Assembly: GCA_018332375.1 (NCBI GenBank)
Contig: BOPV01000001.1
Span: 1,054,001-1,118,000, forward strand
Origin: Roseiterribacter gracilis
GTDB taxonomy: Bacteria; Pseudomonadota; Alphaproteobacteria; BOG-932; Roseiterribacteraceae
Direction of reading: 5' to 3'
Length of the DNA stretch: 64,000 nucleotides
The notes under the pieces were generated by a model that did not search any database, was not told the origin of the DNA, and saw only the letters and a program-made list of their open reading frames with translations. The translations under genes were made by a program, and so were the position numbers. Of this stretch, positions 1 through 9,058 are shown piece by piece; positions within the stretch are counted from its first letter, which is position 1, and the number at the start of each line of letters is the position of its first letter.

Positions 1-1398
1 ACTGATGCTCCTCAACCTTCGACGAACCAGCTCTGGGGCGGTCGTTTTGCAGCCGGGCCTTCCGCGGTGATGCAGCGCATCAACGCGTCGATCGGCTTCG
101 ACCGCAAGCTCGCCGCCGAAGACATTGCCGGTTCGAAAGCCCACGCCACCATGCTAGCCGCGGTGGGCATTCTGACGCGCGAAGACGCCGATGCGATTCT
201 GGGCGGCCTCGATCGCGTCGCCGACGAGATTGCGCAAGGCACCTTCGTCTTCAAGACCGAGCTTGAAGACATCCACATGAACGTCGAAGCGCGTCTGGCC
301 GAATTGATTGGCGAGCCGGCCGGTCGCCTACACACCGCCCGGTCGCGCAACGACCAGGTCGCCACCGATTTCAAATTGTGGGTGCGCGGCGCCTTCGTCC
401 GTCTCGATGGCGACTTGAAAGCGCTGCAAGTGGCCCTGCTCGATCAGGCCGAAGCGCATGCAGATGCGGTGATGCCCGGCTTCACCCATCTGCAGTTGGC
501 GCAGCCCGTCACGTTCGGCCACCACCTGCTCGCCTATGTCGAGATGTTCGGCCGCGATCGCGACCGCGTGCTTGCCGGTCTGGCGCGCTCCGACGAATGC
601 CCCTTGGGCGCCGCTGCGCTGGCGGGCTCGCCCTTCCCGATCGATCGCCAGGCGACCGCGAAGGCGCTCGGCTTTGCGCGGCCGACCGCGAATTCGATGG
701 ACTCGGTCTCGGACCGCGACTTCGCGCTCGACTATCTCGCCAGCTGCGCCATCGCAGCGGTGCATGTTTCGCGCCTCGCCGAAGAACTGGTCTTGTGGAC
801 CTCGGATCAGTTCCGCTTCGTCAAATTGCCGGATGCGTGGACGACCGGCAGTTCAATCATGCCGCAGAAGCGCAATCCCGATGCGGCCGAACTGGCGCGT
901 GGCAAGACCGGGCGCGTGCTCGGCGCGCTGCAGGCGCTGCTGGTGACGCTGAAAGGCCTGCCGCTGACCTATTCCAAGGACATGCAGGAAGACAAAGAGC
1001 CGGTCTTCGAAACCGAAGAAACCATGGCGCTGGTGCTGGCTGCGATGACCGGCATGATCCGCGACCTGACGCCCGATCGTGACGCGCTGCGCACGGCGGC
1101 GGGCAAAGGCTATGCGACCGCCACTGATCTCGCCGATTGGCTGGTGCGCGAGTTGAACCTGCCGTTCCGCAAAGCGCACCACGTCACCGGCACACTGGTG
1201 AAGCTTGCCGAAAGCAAAGGTGTGCCGCTCGATCAATTGACGCTCGGCGAATTGAAGTCGGTCGAATCCGGCATCAACCAGGGCGTCTACAGCGTGTTGT
1301 CCATCGACGCGTCGGTCGGATCGCGTGCGAGCTATGGCGGCACGTCGCCCGAGCGCGTGCGCCAAGCCGTCATCGCCGCACGGAGCCGTTTCCTGTGA
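1..1398 (+). CDS. argH: Argininosuccinate lyase, 5' end cut by window edge
   Basis: Last step of arginine synthesis: splits argininosuccinate into arginine and fumarate in the cytoplasm. The reading frame is open from base 1 and the first residues ([16 protein letters not shown]) are the usual ArgH amino terminus, so only the initiator codon or a few residues are missing; the internal GTG at 67 is not the start. The fumarase/lyase signature [15 protein letters not shown] lies at about 850-895 and carries the catalytic serine loop. The stop overlaps the next start by 4 bp (GTGA), so it is translationally coupled to the lipoprotein gene and lysA. Identification is secure from the signature and length. 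Confidence 0.97.
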   Translation, partial: TDAPQPSTNQLWGGRFAAGPSAVMQRINASIGFDRKLAAEDIAGSKAHATMLAAVGILTREDADAILGGLDRVADEIAQGTFVFKTELEDIHMNVEARLAELIGEPAGRLHTARSRNDQVATDFKLWVRGAFVRLDGDLKALQVALLDQAEAHADAVMPGFTHLQLAQPVTFGHHLLAYVEMFGRDRDRVLAGLARSDECPLGAAALAGSPFPIDRQATAKALGFARPTANSMDSVSDRDFALDYLASCAIAAVHVSRLAEELVLWTSDQFRFVKLPDAWTTGSSIMPQKRNPDAAELARGKTGRVLGALQALLVTLKGLPLTYSKDMQEDKEPVFETEETMALVLAAMTGMIRDLTPDRDALRTAAGKGYATATDLADWLVRELNLPFRKAHHVTGTLVKLAESKGVPLDQLTLGELKSVESGINQGVYSVLSIDASVGSRASYGGTSPERVRQAVIAARSRFL

Positions 1399-1592
1399 GC
1401 AACAATAAGTCTCTGGCGATCGTCGCGCTGCTCGCTCTCGCCTTGTTGGCCGGTTGCGGCAAGAAACCCCGCAACGTCGATCCGCCCGAAGGCACGAACG
1501 AAGTCTTCCCGCGCGTCTACCCGCCCGATCCCGACAATCCGAAGCCGCAAAAGGCACCGGATCCCTCCTCTGTCCTGCGCAGCAAAATTTGA
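1395..1592 (+). CDS. lptM: LptM-like small lipoprotein
   Basis: A 65-residue lipoprotein. A short hydrophobic signal (residues 6-20) ends in the lipobox LLAG-C with the lipidated cysteine at 21, followed by a proline- and charge-rich tail. In E. coli the related LptM (YifL) helps the LPS translocon LptD mature; family members typically sit next to argH or lysA/dapF, as here. The GTG start overlaps the argH stop, and its own TGA overlaps the lysA start, so the three genes form one transcript. Function is by position and lipobox only, since the mature part is too short for more. Confidence 0.8.
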   Translation: MSNNKSLAIVALLALALLAGCGKKPRNVDPPEGTNEVFPRVYPPDPDNPKPQKAPDPSSVLRSKI

Positions 1593-2905
1593 CCGGCTTC
1601 ACCTACAAGAACGGCGTGCTGCACGCCGACGACATCGCCCTGTCGACGATCGCCGACAAGGTCGGCACGCCGACCTATGTCTACGCGTCGAGCACGATCG
1701 AGCAGAATTACGCACGGCTCGCCAATGCGCTGTCGCCGCTCGGCGTGCGCATCGCGTATGCGCTGAAAGCGAATTCGAACCAGGCGGTGATCGCGACCTT
1801 GGCGCGGCTTGGCGCCGGCGGCGACATCGTCAGCGGTGGCGAGCTGACGCGCGCAATGGCGGCCGGCATCGCGCCCGACCGCATCGTGTTTTCGGGCGTC
1901 GGAAAAACTGCCGATGAAGTCGCGCAAGCGCTGCGTGCCGGCATCCATCAGTTCAACGTTGAATCGATCCCCGAACTCGATCTGATCGATCGCGTCGCTG
2001 CCAGCGTCGGCATCCGCGCCAACGTCGCGCTGCGCGTCAATCCCGACGTCGATGCGGGTACGCACGCCAAGATCACAACCGGTCGCAAGGACAACAAGTT
2101 CGGCATCGATCTCGATGACGCGGCAGCGGCCTGGACGCGCGCCGTGTCGCTGCCGAACCTGAACCCGGTCGGACTGGCGGTGCATATCGGCAGCCAGCTA
2201 ATCGATCTGACACCGTATCGCGCTGCCTATCGGCGTCTCGCCGATCTGGTGCGCGCGTTGCGCGCGCAAGGGCACGAGGTCAGCCGTCTCGATCTCGGCG
2301 GCGGACTCGGCGTCGGCTATCGCGGCGAGACCGGTCCCGACGTCGCCGACTATGCCGCGCTGGTGCGCGAGATGGTCAGCGATCTCGGCTGCAGCTTGAT
2401 GGTCGAACCCGGTCGCTACCTGGTCGCTGAAGCAGGTTGCGTGCTCTCCCGCGTGCTGTTCGTCAAAGATGGATCGGCGCGCCGCTTCGTCATTCTCGAC
2501 GCCGGCATGAACGATCTGCTGCGCCCCGCTTTGTACGACTCGTTTCACGCTGTCGTGCCGGTGAAACAAGCGGCACCCGATGCCGTGATCCATCCCGCCG
2601 ATATCGTCGGACCGGTGTGTGAAACCGGCGACACATTCGCCAAGGCGCGCGAATTGCCGCCGCTCGAACAGGGCGATCTCGTCGCGTTTCTGCACGCAGG
2701 CGCGTACGGTGCGGTGATGGGGTCGACCTACAACACGCGTCCGCTGGCGGCCGAAGTGCTGGTTGCCGGCAACAAGTTCGAACTCGTACGCCCGCGGCAA
2801 ACGGTCGAGGACTTGCTTTCGCGCGAACGAATTCCGAGTTGGTTGAGCGGAGGCGATCAACATTCGCCGAGCGAGAGCGGCCAGCCTCTGCGGAGCACCG
2901 GATGA
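1589..2905 (+). CDS. lysA: Diaminopimelate decarboxylase
   Basis: Converts meso-diaminopimelate to lysine, the last lysine-pathway step. 438 residues. The PLP-binding lysine is K60 in IAYALKANSN; a glycine-rich phosphate-binding segment (DLGGGLGVGY) and the C-terminal CETGD motif, which contributes the partner-subunit cysteine, are present, giving the two-domain fold III architecture. I chose the TTG at 1589 because it gives the family N-terminus [15 protein letters not shown] and overlaps the preceding stop (TTGA); no ATG fits. It ends in an ATGA overlap with the DUF4175 gene. The last ~25 residues are a low-complexity extension. Confidence 0.95.
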   Translation: MTGFTYKNGVLHADDIALSTIADKVGTPTYVYASSTIEQNYARLANALSPLGVRIAYALKANSNQAVIATLARLGAGGDIVSGGELTRAMAAGIAPDRIVFSGVGKTADEVAQALRAGIHQFNVESIPELDLIDRVAASVGIRANVALRVNPDVDAGTHAKITTGRKDNKFGIDLDDAAAAWTRAVSLPNLNPVGLAVHIGSQLIDLTPYRAAYRRLADLVRALRAQGHEVSRLDLGGGLGVGYRGETGPDVADYAALVREMVSDLGCSLMVEPGRYLVAEAGCVLSRVLFVKDGSARRFVILDAGMNDLLRPALYDSFHAVVPVKQAAPDAVIHPADIVGPVCETGDTFAKARELPPLEQGDLVAFLHAGAYGAVMGSTYNTRPLAAEVLVAGNKFELVRPRQTVEDLLSRERIPSWLSGGDQHSPSESGQPLRSTG

Positions 2906-5373
2906 ATTTCGACCCAGCGCGTTGGACGAGCTGGCGCACGCAATTGCGTGGCGTCGTCGCGCGCTGGCACGAAAACCGCCTGCCGCGTCTGCGCGGTCTG
3001 GGCACGATCGTTCTGTGGCTTGAAGCACTGGCGCGGGCTTTCTGGCCGGTGCTGACGATCGTCACGCTGTTTCTCGCCCTCGCCTTTTTCGACGTGCTGC
3101 CGCGGCTGGCAAGCTGGCTGCACTGGGCGGTGCTACTGATCTTTGCAGGTGGGCTGATCGCCGCTGTGGTGCACGGCGTGCGCGGTTTCGTGCGGCCTGC
3201 AACCAGCGACGTCGAGCGGCGCCTCGAACGTGATGGTGCACTGGCGCATCGCCCGCTCGAAACCTTGGCCGATCGTCCGGTCGCAGGTGACGCGCGTTTG
3301 TGGGCGCTGCATCGTCGGCGCGCCGAACGACAATTGTCGCAACTGCGCCTGTCGGCGCCCGACACCGATCTCGCGCCGCGCGATCCGCGCGCGCTGCGCG
3401 TTGCCTCGGTGCTGGTGCTGCTGCTTGCGATTTCGATCGGCTGGGGCGAATTGGGACCGCGCCTGTCGGCAGCGCTGACGCCGCCGCTCGGAAGCCGCGA
3501 CGCCGCCGCGCCCAACCCGCTCGATCTCTGGATCAAGCCGCCGGCCTATACCGGCCTCGCGCCGATCATTCCCGCACCCGGCGATATGCGCGTGTTGAAC
3601 GTGCCGATCGGCAGCACGATCGAAGCGCATGTCGCAACCGGCCGTCGCCTGCCGACATTGCAAATCGACGAGCGCAAAACCGAATTCGAAAAACTCCCGG
3701 CCGGTGGCTACGTCGCATCGACGGTCATCGACGCGGGCACGCAGATCAACGTGCGCCAAGGCTGGTCGAGCCTGGGCAGCTGGCCGATCCGCATCGTGCC
3801 CGACAAGGCGCCGCTGGTCGGCTGGACCGATCTGCCGCACGCCAGCGAACGCGGTTCGTTGGTGGTGCCGTGGACGGCGCGCGACGATTACGGCGTGCGC
3901 AAATTGACCGTGACGGTGACGCCCAACATCGCGTTGGCACTGCCGGTCGAACCGGTCGATGTCGAGATCGCGATTCAACCCGACGCCAAAGACGCAAGCG
4001 GTCAGGCCTTTGTCGACCTCGCCTCGCATTTCGCAGCCGGGTTTGAAGTCACGCTGCGCCTGACCGCACGCGACGCGCTGGATCAGGCCGGCAAGAGCGA
4101 AGTCGAAACCGCAACCTTGCCCGAACGCGCCTTCCGCCATCCGGTTGCGCGTGTGCTGATCCAGGCGCGCAAGACGCTGATTACCGAAGGCATGAAAACG
4201 CGCCGCGACGTCGCGCGCATGATTGCCGAGCAAGCCTTCAACCCGGAACGCTATGGCGGCTCGCCGGGTCTGTTCCTGACTTTGCGTTCGGTGACGGCGC
4301 GCCTGCTGCGCTCGCCCGACGTTGCCACCGGCGTCGACGCGGCGCAGGCTTTGTGGGACGTCGCGATCCAACTCGAAGACCAAGGTCTGGGCGAAGCCGA
4401 GAAAGCGCTGCGCGCGGCCGAGGAAAAACTGCAGCGCCTGCTCGCCGATCCCAACAGCACCGAACAGCAGTTGGCCGACGCGGCGCGCGAAGCGAGCCAG
4501 GCGCTCGACCGCTATCTCGACGCGATGCGCGAACAGATGCGCGAGATGGCGCAGCGCGGCGAGCTGATCGACATTCCCGACGAACTCGCCGACCAGATGA
4601 TGTCCAGCGAAGATTTGCGCGACATGGCGCAGCGCATGCGCGAGCTGGCTGAAAGCGGTGCGCGCGAGTCAGCGCAACGTACCTTGGAAGAACTGCGCCG
4701 CGCGCTGGAAGGCATGCGCGGCCAAGGACAGGCCGGCGAACAAGGCAGCAGCGAGTCGCAGAAGCAAAGCGCCGAGCGCATGAAACAGGCGATGCAGGCG
4801 CTGAAAGATTTGAAACAGCTGGAACAGCAGCAGCGCCAGTTGATGGACGACACGTTCCAGTCGGTCGATCGCACCGGCCGCACGACGCAGGGCCAACAGC
4901 AGCAGCAGGAACAACTGCGCCAGAAACTGGGACAGACGACCGACAAACTGAATCAGTCGGGCATGCCGACACCGGATTCCCTCGGCCGCGCCGATCGCGC
5001 GATGAACGGCGCCGGCCGCGCCATGCAGCGCGGCGCCGGCGACGAAGCGGTCGCACGCCAAGGCGAAGCAGTGCAGGCGCTGCGCGAAGGCAGCCAGCAA
5101 GCGATGAAGCAGATGGCCGAAGCGTTGAAGCGCAGCGGCGCGATGGTGATGCGACGCAGCGGCGGCACCGGCGGCATGGGCCGCGATCCGTTCGGCCGGC
5201 CGATGCGCGAAGGCGATCAGCAGCTGCGCGACAATGGCGAAGTCAAAATTCCGGGCCAGCCGGACACCAAGCGCGTGCGCGAAATTTTGGAAGAGCTACG
5301 TCGCCGCTCAGGCGAAACCAACCGCCCGCAATCGGAACGCGATTACATCGATCGGCTGCTGCGGCAGTTCTGA
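2902..5373 (+). CDS. DUF4175 / TIGR02302 family large membrane protein
   Basis: 823-residue protein of the alphaproteobacterial DUF4175 (TIGR02302) family, whose role is unknown. Two hydrophobic helices lie at about 45-65 and 70-92 and a third at about 160-180; the following ~600 residues are probably extracytoplasmic. Residues ~500-740 are very rich in Gln, Glu, Ala and Arg with heptad-like spacing, so a long coiled coil is likely, and the C-terminus is Gly/Arg rich. The start ATG overlaps the lysA stop. The argH-lptM-lysA-DUF4175 order is common in the class. A cell-envelope role is an inference from topology. Confidence 0.85.
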   Translation: MNFDPARWTSWRTQLRGVVARWHENRLPRLRGLGTIVLWLEALARAFWPVLTIVTLFLALAFFDVLPRLASWLHWAVLLIFAGGLIAAVVHGVRGFVRPATSDVERRLERDGALAHRPLETLADRPVAGDARLWALHRRRAERQLSQLRLSAPDTDLAPRDPRALRVASVLVLLLAISIGWGELGPRLSAALTPPLGSRDAAAPNPLDLWIKPPAYTGLAPIIPAPGDMRVLNVPIGSTIEAHVATGRRLPTLQIDERKTEFEKLPAGGYVASTVIDAGTQINVRQGWSSLGSWPIRIVPDKAPLVGWTDLPHASERGSLVVPWTARDDYGVRKLTVTVTPNIALALPVEPVDVEIAIQPDAKDASGQAFVDLASHFAAGFEVTLRLTARDALDQAGKSEVETATLPERAFRHPVARVLIQARKTLITEGMKTRRDVARMIAEQAFNPERYGGSPGLFLTLRSVTARLLRSPDVATGVDAAQALWDVAIQLEDQGLGEAEKALRAAEEKLQRLLADPNSTEQQLADAAREASQALDRYLDAMREQMREMAQRGELIDIPDELADQMMSSEDLRDMAQRMRELAESGARESAQRTLEELRRALEGMRGQGQAGEQGSSESQKQSAERMKQAMQALKDLKQLEQQQRQLMDDTFQSVDRTGRTTQGQQQQQEQLRQKLGQTTDKLNQSGMPTPDSLGRADRAMNGAGRAMQRGAGDEAVARQGEAVQALREGSQQAMKQMAEALKRSGAMVMRRSGGTGGMGRDPFGRPMREGDQQLRDNGEVKIPGQPDTKRVREILEELRRRSGETNRPQSERDYIDRLLRQF

Positions 5374-5388
5374 TTAGAGCGCGCCCTC

Positions 5389-5781
5389 TTACAGAGCAGC
5401 TACCGGTCGTTGCAGCACCGCTTCGACCGTTCGCAGCAAGTTCGGCAAGGCAAACGGTTTGGCGATGACTTCGTGGCTGAGAAATTCCATCCCATGCGCG
5501 CGCTGCTTTTCGTCGGCAAAGCCGGTCATCATCAGAATGCGCACGGTCGGATAATCTTTGGCGGTTTTGAGCGCCAAGGTGATCCCGTCCACCCGCGGCA
5601 TGCGGATGTCGGTCAGCAACAGGTCAAAGCGGTGGCGCGCCAATTCGACCAGCGCATCGGCCCCGTCCTGCACGGTCGTGACCTTGTGCCCGGCCAAGGT
5701 CAGCGCGCGTTCGAGGAGGTAGCGCACGGAGTCCTCGTCTTCAGCGACAAGGATGCGTGCAGGTTCAACGAGGTCGGCCAT
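5389..5781 (-). CDS. cpdR: Single-domain response regulator, CpdR-like
   Basis: 130-residue stand-alone receiver domain. Acidic pocket E14/D15, phosphoacceptor D58 (LLLTDIRMP), T86 and K108 are all present, so it should be phosphorylatable. The segments DGITLALKTAKD, LMMTGFADEKQRAHGM and VIAKPF resemble CpdR, the alphaproteobacterial regulator that, when unphosphorylated, directs the ClpXP protease to cell-cycle substrates. No output domain is fused. It lies downstream of, and in the same direction as, the zinc-ribbon gene but separated by a possible terminator. The receiver call is certain; the CpdR assignment rests on motif resemblance. Confidence 0.75.
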   Translation of the reverse strand: MADLVEPARILVAEDEDSVRYLLERALTLAGHKVTTVQDGADALVELARHRFDLLLTDIRMPRVDGITLALKTAKDYPTVRILMMTGFADEKQRAHGMEFLSHEVIAKPFALPNLLRTVEAVLQRPVAAL

Positions 5782-5806
5782 CCGACCCTGAACGTCCGGG
5801 ACGGAT

Positions 5807-5825
5807 AAAAATCCCTGTGAAGGGA
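5807..5825 (-). terminator. Candidate intrinsic terminator behind the zinc-ribbon gene
   Basis: Read on the minus strand, TCCCT-tcac-AGGGA is followed at once by TTTTT, directly after the stop of the gene at 5827-6807. The stem is only 5 bp, so strength is uncertain; it would separate that gene from the response regulator. Confidence 0.4.
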
Positions 5826-5826
5826 A

Positions 5827-6807
5827 TTAGGGGCGGAAGTCGAGTTTCAGCGACTTCGCCAGCGCCGGCGGATTGGGGAATTCGCCGCGGAAGGGAACGC
5901 TTTCACCGGGACCGATCGAACGCGCCGTCGGATTGATCGCAAAGGACGCTACTTCTTTGCCGTCGGCCAGCATGGTGGCCCACAATTTCGGCGGCGTACG
6001 CGGCTCGGCGGCGGTGTTGAGCATGCGCCCTTCGACCACCAGAACGCGGCCGTCTTGCGTCATGCGCTCGTACGAACGCGCGTCGCGAGCCTGCAGCCCC
6101 AGCGCGTCGAGCGGCGACGGCAGCCCCAGCAGCGAAAAGAGTTTTGCCGAAGCCGGCCAGATCCGAACCGCCGTCTCGGCATAGGTCACGGGCAGCACGA
6201 CCGAGGCGCACAAGAAGGCAAACAGCGCGGCCCAGCGCTGCCACGGCACTTCTTTGCGGTCTCTGCCGCTACCGCTGCCGCGTTTGTCGCGTTTCAGTTT
6301 CGAGAGCGGCCGAATCGAATCGCCGCGCTTGCCGCCGGCGTCGCCCTTGGCGCCACTCCAGCTCGCAACTGGGTCCGGCCAGTCGCCACCGCTGATTCCG
6401 CCTGGGCCGGCCGGCTCGGGCGTACCGCCGCCAGCTGCCGGCGCCTCGCCCTTCACGTCGGCGCGCAGCGGGAACGGCGCCTGATTCATCGCGTCGACGG
6501 CGCCGTTGGCCTGCAGGTGCGCCGACAGTGGATCGCTGGGATCAAACGCCGGATCGTTGCCGCGCGGCGGTGCACCGGCGTCGCCGCCGGCGGCGGCCGC
6601 TGCCTGGCCCTGCTTCGCCTTCTGCGCCTGATGGGCCGCGATGTTGGCGGCCTTCTCTTCTTCGGTCAGCGGCGGGAAAAACCCTTCGGGCGGATCCTGA
6701 TGCCACAGATTGCCGCACGAGCTGCAACGGACGACTCGTCCCACGCGCCCGAGCATGTTCGGGTCGACGGCGAATTTGGTCAGGCAGCGATTGCAGTCGA
6801 GGATCAC
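5827..6807 (-). CDS. MJ0042 zinc-ribbon membrane protein with DUF3426-like C-terminus
   Basis: 326 residues. N-terminal MJ0042-type zinc ribbon with C5-x2-C8 and C28-x2-C31, then a long Pro/Gly/Ala-rich linker, one transmembrane helix near residues 195-220 (FAFLCASVVLPVTYAETAV), and a C-terminal domain resembling DUF3426. Family members are common beside ftsEX in Alphaproteobacteria, divergently oriented as here; function is not established. GTG start at 6807 is supported by AGGA seven bases upstream. The predicted topology is a cytoplasmic zinc ribbon with a periplasmic C-terminal domain. Confidence 0.82.
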   Translation of the reverse strand: MILDCNRCLTKFAVDPNMLGRVGRVVRCSSCGNLWHQDPPEGFFPPLTEEEKAANIAAHQAQKAKQGQAAAAAGGDAGAPPRGNDPAFDPSDPLSAHLQANGAVDAMNQAPFPLRADVKGEAPAAGGGTPEPAGPGGISGGDWPDPVASWSGAKGDAGGKRGDSIRPLSKLKRDKRGSGSGRDRKEVPWQRWAALFAFLCASVVLPVTYAETAVRIWPASAKLFSLLGLPSPLDALGLQARDARSYERMTQDGRVLVVEGRMLNTAAEPRTPPKLWATMLADGKEVASFAINPTARSIGPGESVPFRGEFPNPPALAKSLKLDFRP

Positions 6808-6868
6808 GCCGCTGTCCTACCAGCGGATCGTGAAGAAAGCGAGTTCCCGTACGGCCGCGTGCCAACCA

Positions 6869-6887
6869 TCCCGCATCAAGTGCGGGA
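6869..6887. repeat. REP-like hairpin
   Basis: A perfect 7-bp stem TCCCGCA/TGCGGGA with loop TCAAG, followed by GGCTTCGCTGGAATCC. It lies in the divergent space between the zinc-ribbon gene and ftsE. Short dispersed palindromes of this style are common in alphaproteobacterial intergenic DNA; copy number cannot be judged from one window. Confidence 0.5.
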
Positions 6888-6930
6888 CAGGCTTCGCTGG
6901 AATCCGAGCGTGGTGTACGACCCCAAGCAC

Positions 6931-7593
6931 ATGATCCGATTCGAAGAAGTCGGCTTCCGCTATGGGAACGGGCCTGAGGTATTGCGCGACGTCGATCTCG
7001 ACCTCGCGCCCGGCTCGTTTCATTGGCTGACCGGTGCGAGCGGCGCCGGCAAATCGACCCTGCTCAAATTGCTGCATCTCGCCGATCACCCGACTCGCGG
7101 CCGAGTCGAGGCTTTCGGCGAAGACCTGTCCGAGCTGAAACGCCGGCACCTGCCGAAATTGCGGCGGCAGATCGGCATGGTGTTTCAGGATTTCCGTCTC
7201 CTCGATCACCTCACCGTGTTCGACAATGTCGCGTTGCCGTTGCGCCTGGCGCGGGTGCGCGATTCTTCGCTGCGCAAAGACGTCGGCGAAATGCTCGACT
7301 GGGTCGGTCTGGCCGACGTCGCGGGCGCCGATCCGCGCACCTTGTCGGGCGGCCAACAACAGCGCGTCGCGATTGCACGCGCGGTCGTCGCGCGTCCGTT
7401 GCTGCTGCTGGCCGACGAACCAACCGGCAGCGTCGACGAAGCGACCGGCACGCGCATTCTGCGCCTGTTCCAGGAACTGCACCGGCTGGGCACCACCGTG
7501 CTGGTCGCGACGCACAACGAACTGTTGATCGAACGTTTTCCGCATCCGGTGCTGCGTCTCGAAGACGGTCAGCTAGGGCTGGTTCGAGCATGA
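6931..7593 (+). CDS. ftsE: Cell division ATP-binding protein FtsE
   Basis: 220-residue ABC ATPase that, with FtsX, controls septal peptidoglycan hydrolases at the division site. Walker A GASGAGKST at 35-43, Q-loop VFQD at 84-87, signature LSGGQ at 138-142, Walker B LLLLADEP at 157-164. The ATG at 6931 gives the canonical MIRFEEVGFRY start; an in-frame GTG at 6910 would add seven residues. The stop overlaps the ftsX start (ATGA). Confidence 0.95.
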   Translation: MIRFEEVGFRYGNGPEVLRDVDLDLAPGSFHWLTGASGAGKSTLLKLLHLADHPTRGRVEAFGEDLSELKRRHLPKLRRQIGMVFQDFRLLDHLTVFDNVALPLRLARVRDSSLRKDVGEMLDWVGLADVAGADPRTLSGGQQQRVAIARAVVARPLLLLADEPTGSVDEATGTRILRLFQELHRLGTTVLVATHNELLIERFPHPVLRLEDGQLGLVRA

Positions 7594-8477
7594 GCACGCG
7601 CGACGCCGATGTAGCGCTGCCGCGCGCCGAAGCGGGTGGCACTGCGCTGCTGGTTTCCATCATCGCGCTGATGACGTGGCTGGCGCTGCTGGCTTTGGGC
7701 GCGTCGGTCGCGTTGGGTGCGATTGCGCGCGAACGCCAGGCCGGACTTGCCGGACGATGGACGGTCGAGATCGCGGCCGACGCCACACGCAGCAAGCCAA
7801 CCGAACAACGCGCACGCGACGCAGCCCAGCTGCTGCGCGGCGTACCGGGCGTCGTGCGCGCCGAACCGCTCAGCCGCGAAGACATTCGCCGCCTTCTGTC
7901 ACCGTGGCTCGGCAACGACGCTGCGGTGGAAGAATTGCCCCTGCCCGGTTTGGTCGATGTCGTGGTCGATGCGCAGCGTCCACCCGCGATCGCCGAGTTG
8001 CGCAAACGTCTGGCCGAAATTCCGGGTGCAAATGTCGACGATCACCGCGGCTGGGTGGTCGAGATCGTGCGGCTTGCGCGCGCTGCCGAAGCGGTCGCAA
8101 TTGCCGTGTTCGTGATGGTCGGCGCGATTGCGATCCTCGCCATCGTCGCTGCGGCCCGCGCACGGCTGGCGATTCACGCGCACGAAGTCGAGCTGCTGCA
8201 CGTGATCGGCGCCGCCGATCGCTGGATCGCGCGCCAATTCCAGGCGAGCGCGCTTGCAGTTGCGTTGCGCGGCGGCTTGTCGGGCCTGATTTTGGCTGCG
8301 ACGACGATCGGATTTGCGGCCTGGGGATTCCAGTTGCCGCTCGACCGGTTGCTACCGTTGCTGGGACCGTCCTGGTCGATCATCGCGGTCGCGCTTGCCG
8401 TGCCGGCGGTCGCAGCGGTCGCAGCAACCTTGGCCGCGCGCTGGGCTTCGATGCGCGCCCTACGGCGACTGCCGTGA
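7590..8477 (+). CDS. ftsX: Cell division protein FtsX
   Basis: 295-residue membrane partner of FtsE. It has four predicted transmembrane helices (about 20-42, 170-195, 225-250, 262-285) with a ~120-residue periplasmic loop after the first, the FtsX/type-VII ABC layout in which the loop activates amidase regulators such as EnvC-like proteins. Overlap with ftsE at ATGA and with the next gene at GTGA shows tight coupling. Sequence conservation in FtsX is low, so the call rests on topology and the ftsE neighbour. Confidence 0.92.
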   Translation: MSTRDADVALPRAEAGGTALLVSIIALMTWLALLALGASVALGAIARERQAGLAGRWTVEIAADATRSKPTEQRARDAAQLLRGVPGVVRAEPLSREDIRRLLSPWLGNDAAVEELPLPGLVDVVVDAQRPPAIAELRKRLAEIPGANVDDHRGWVVEIVRLARAAEAVAIAVFVMVGAIAILAIVAAARARLAIHAHEVELLHVIGAADRWIARQFQASALAVALRGGLSGLILAATTIGFAAWGFQLPLDRLLPLLGPSWSIIAVALAVPAVAAVAATLAARWASMRALRRLP

Positions 8478-9058
8478 AACGGTTTCTCGTCGCGATGATC
8501 CTGTTCGTGACGGTACCGACCGTTGCGTTCATGATCGGGCTTGGCCTGTTCGCGAAGTCGCTGCCGTTGACGCCCTTGCAGCCCGACGCGACGACCGACG
8601 CAATCGTAGTTTGGACCGGCGGCGCCGAACGCGTCTCGACCGGGCTCGACTTGTTGGCGGCGGGACGCGCCAAGAAATTGTTCGTGTCCGGCGTCGGTCC
8701 CGACACGACCTTGGATTCACTGTTGCGCGTGTCGCGGCCGCAAAGCGTCGATCTGCGCTGCTGCATCGTGCTGGGGCGCGAAGCGATCGACACGATCGGC
8801 AACGCTGCCGAAACCGCGACCTGGATGCGCGGTGAACAATATACGTCGATGCGGCTCGTCACCGCCGCCTATCACATGCCGCGCGCGCTGCTGCTGCTGG
8901 AAAACAACCTGCCCGGCAGCGTGGTCGTGCCGCATCCGATCGTGCCGGCCGGGTTCGATCCGGTGAATTGGTGGTCGTCACGCGAATCCCGCAACGTGCT
9001 GGCGGGCGAATACGTCAAATATCTGCTGGCGCGCGTGCGGCGCACGGCGTTCGGATGA
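8474..9058 (+). CDS. YdcF/DUF218-family membrane-anchored protein
   Basis: 194 residues with one N-terminal transmembrane anchor (residues 4-24) and a DUF218 domain (DAIVVWTGGAERVSTGLDLL; later NTIGNAAET-like segment and AAYHMPRA). DUF218 proteins such as SanA and ElyC act in envelope integrity or undecaprenyl-carrier metabolism, but biochemical roles vary. GTG start overlaps the ftsX stop, and its own stop overlaps the plsC start, so ftsE-ftsX-this-plsC is one operon of envelope genes. Confidence 0.8.
   Translation: MKRFLVAMILFVTVPTVAFMIGLGLFAKSLPLTPLQPDATTDAIVVWTGGAERVSTGLDLLAAGRAKKLFVSGVGPDTTLDSLLRVSRPQSVDLRCCIVLGREAIDTIGNAAETATWMRGEQYTSMRLVTAAYHMPRALLLLENNLPGSVVVPHPIVPAGFDPVNWWSSRESRNVLAGEYVKYLLARVRRTAFG

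Noticed and set aside
3133..4383. A 416-codon minus-strand frame inside the DUF4175 gene
   Set aside because: Antisense shadow with no start site or family resemblance.
6808..6930. tRNA or small RNA before ftsE because of the hairpin
   Set aside because: The fold is one short palindrome with no cloverleaf or TpsiC-like sequence; a REP-like repeat explains it.
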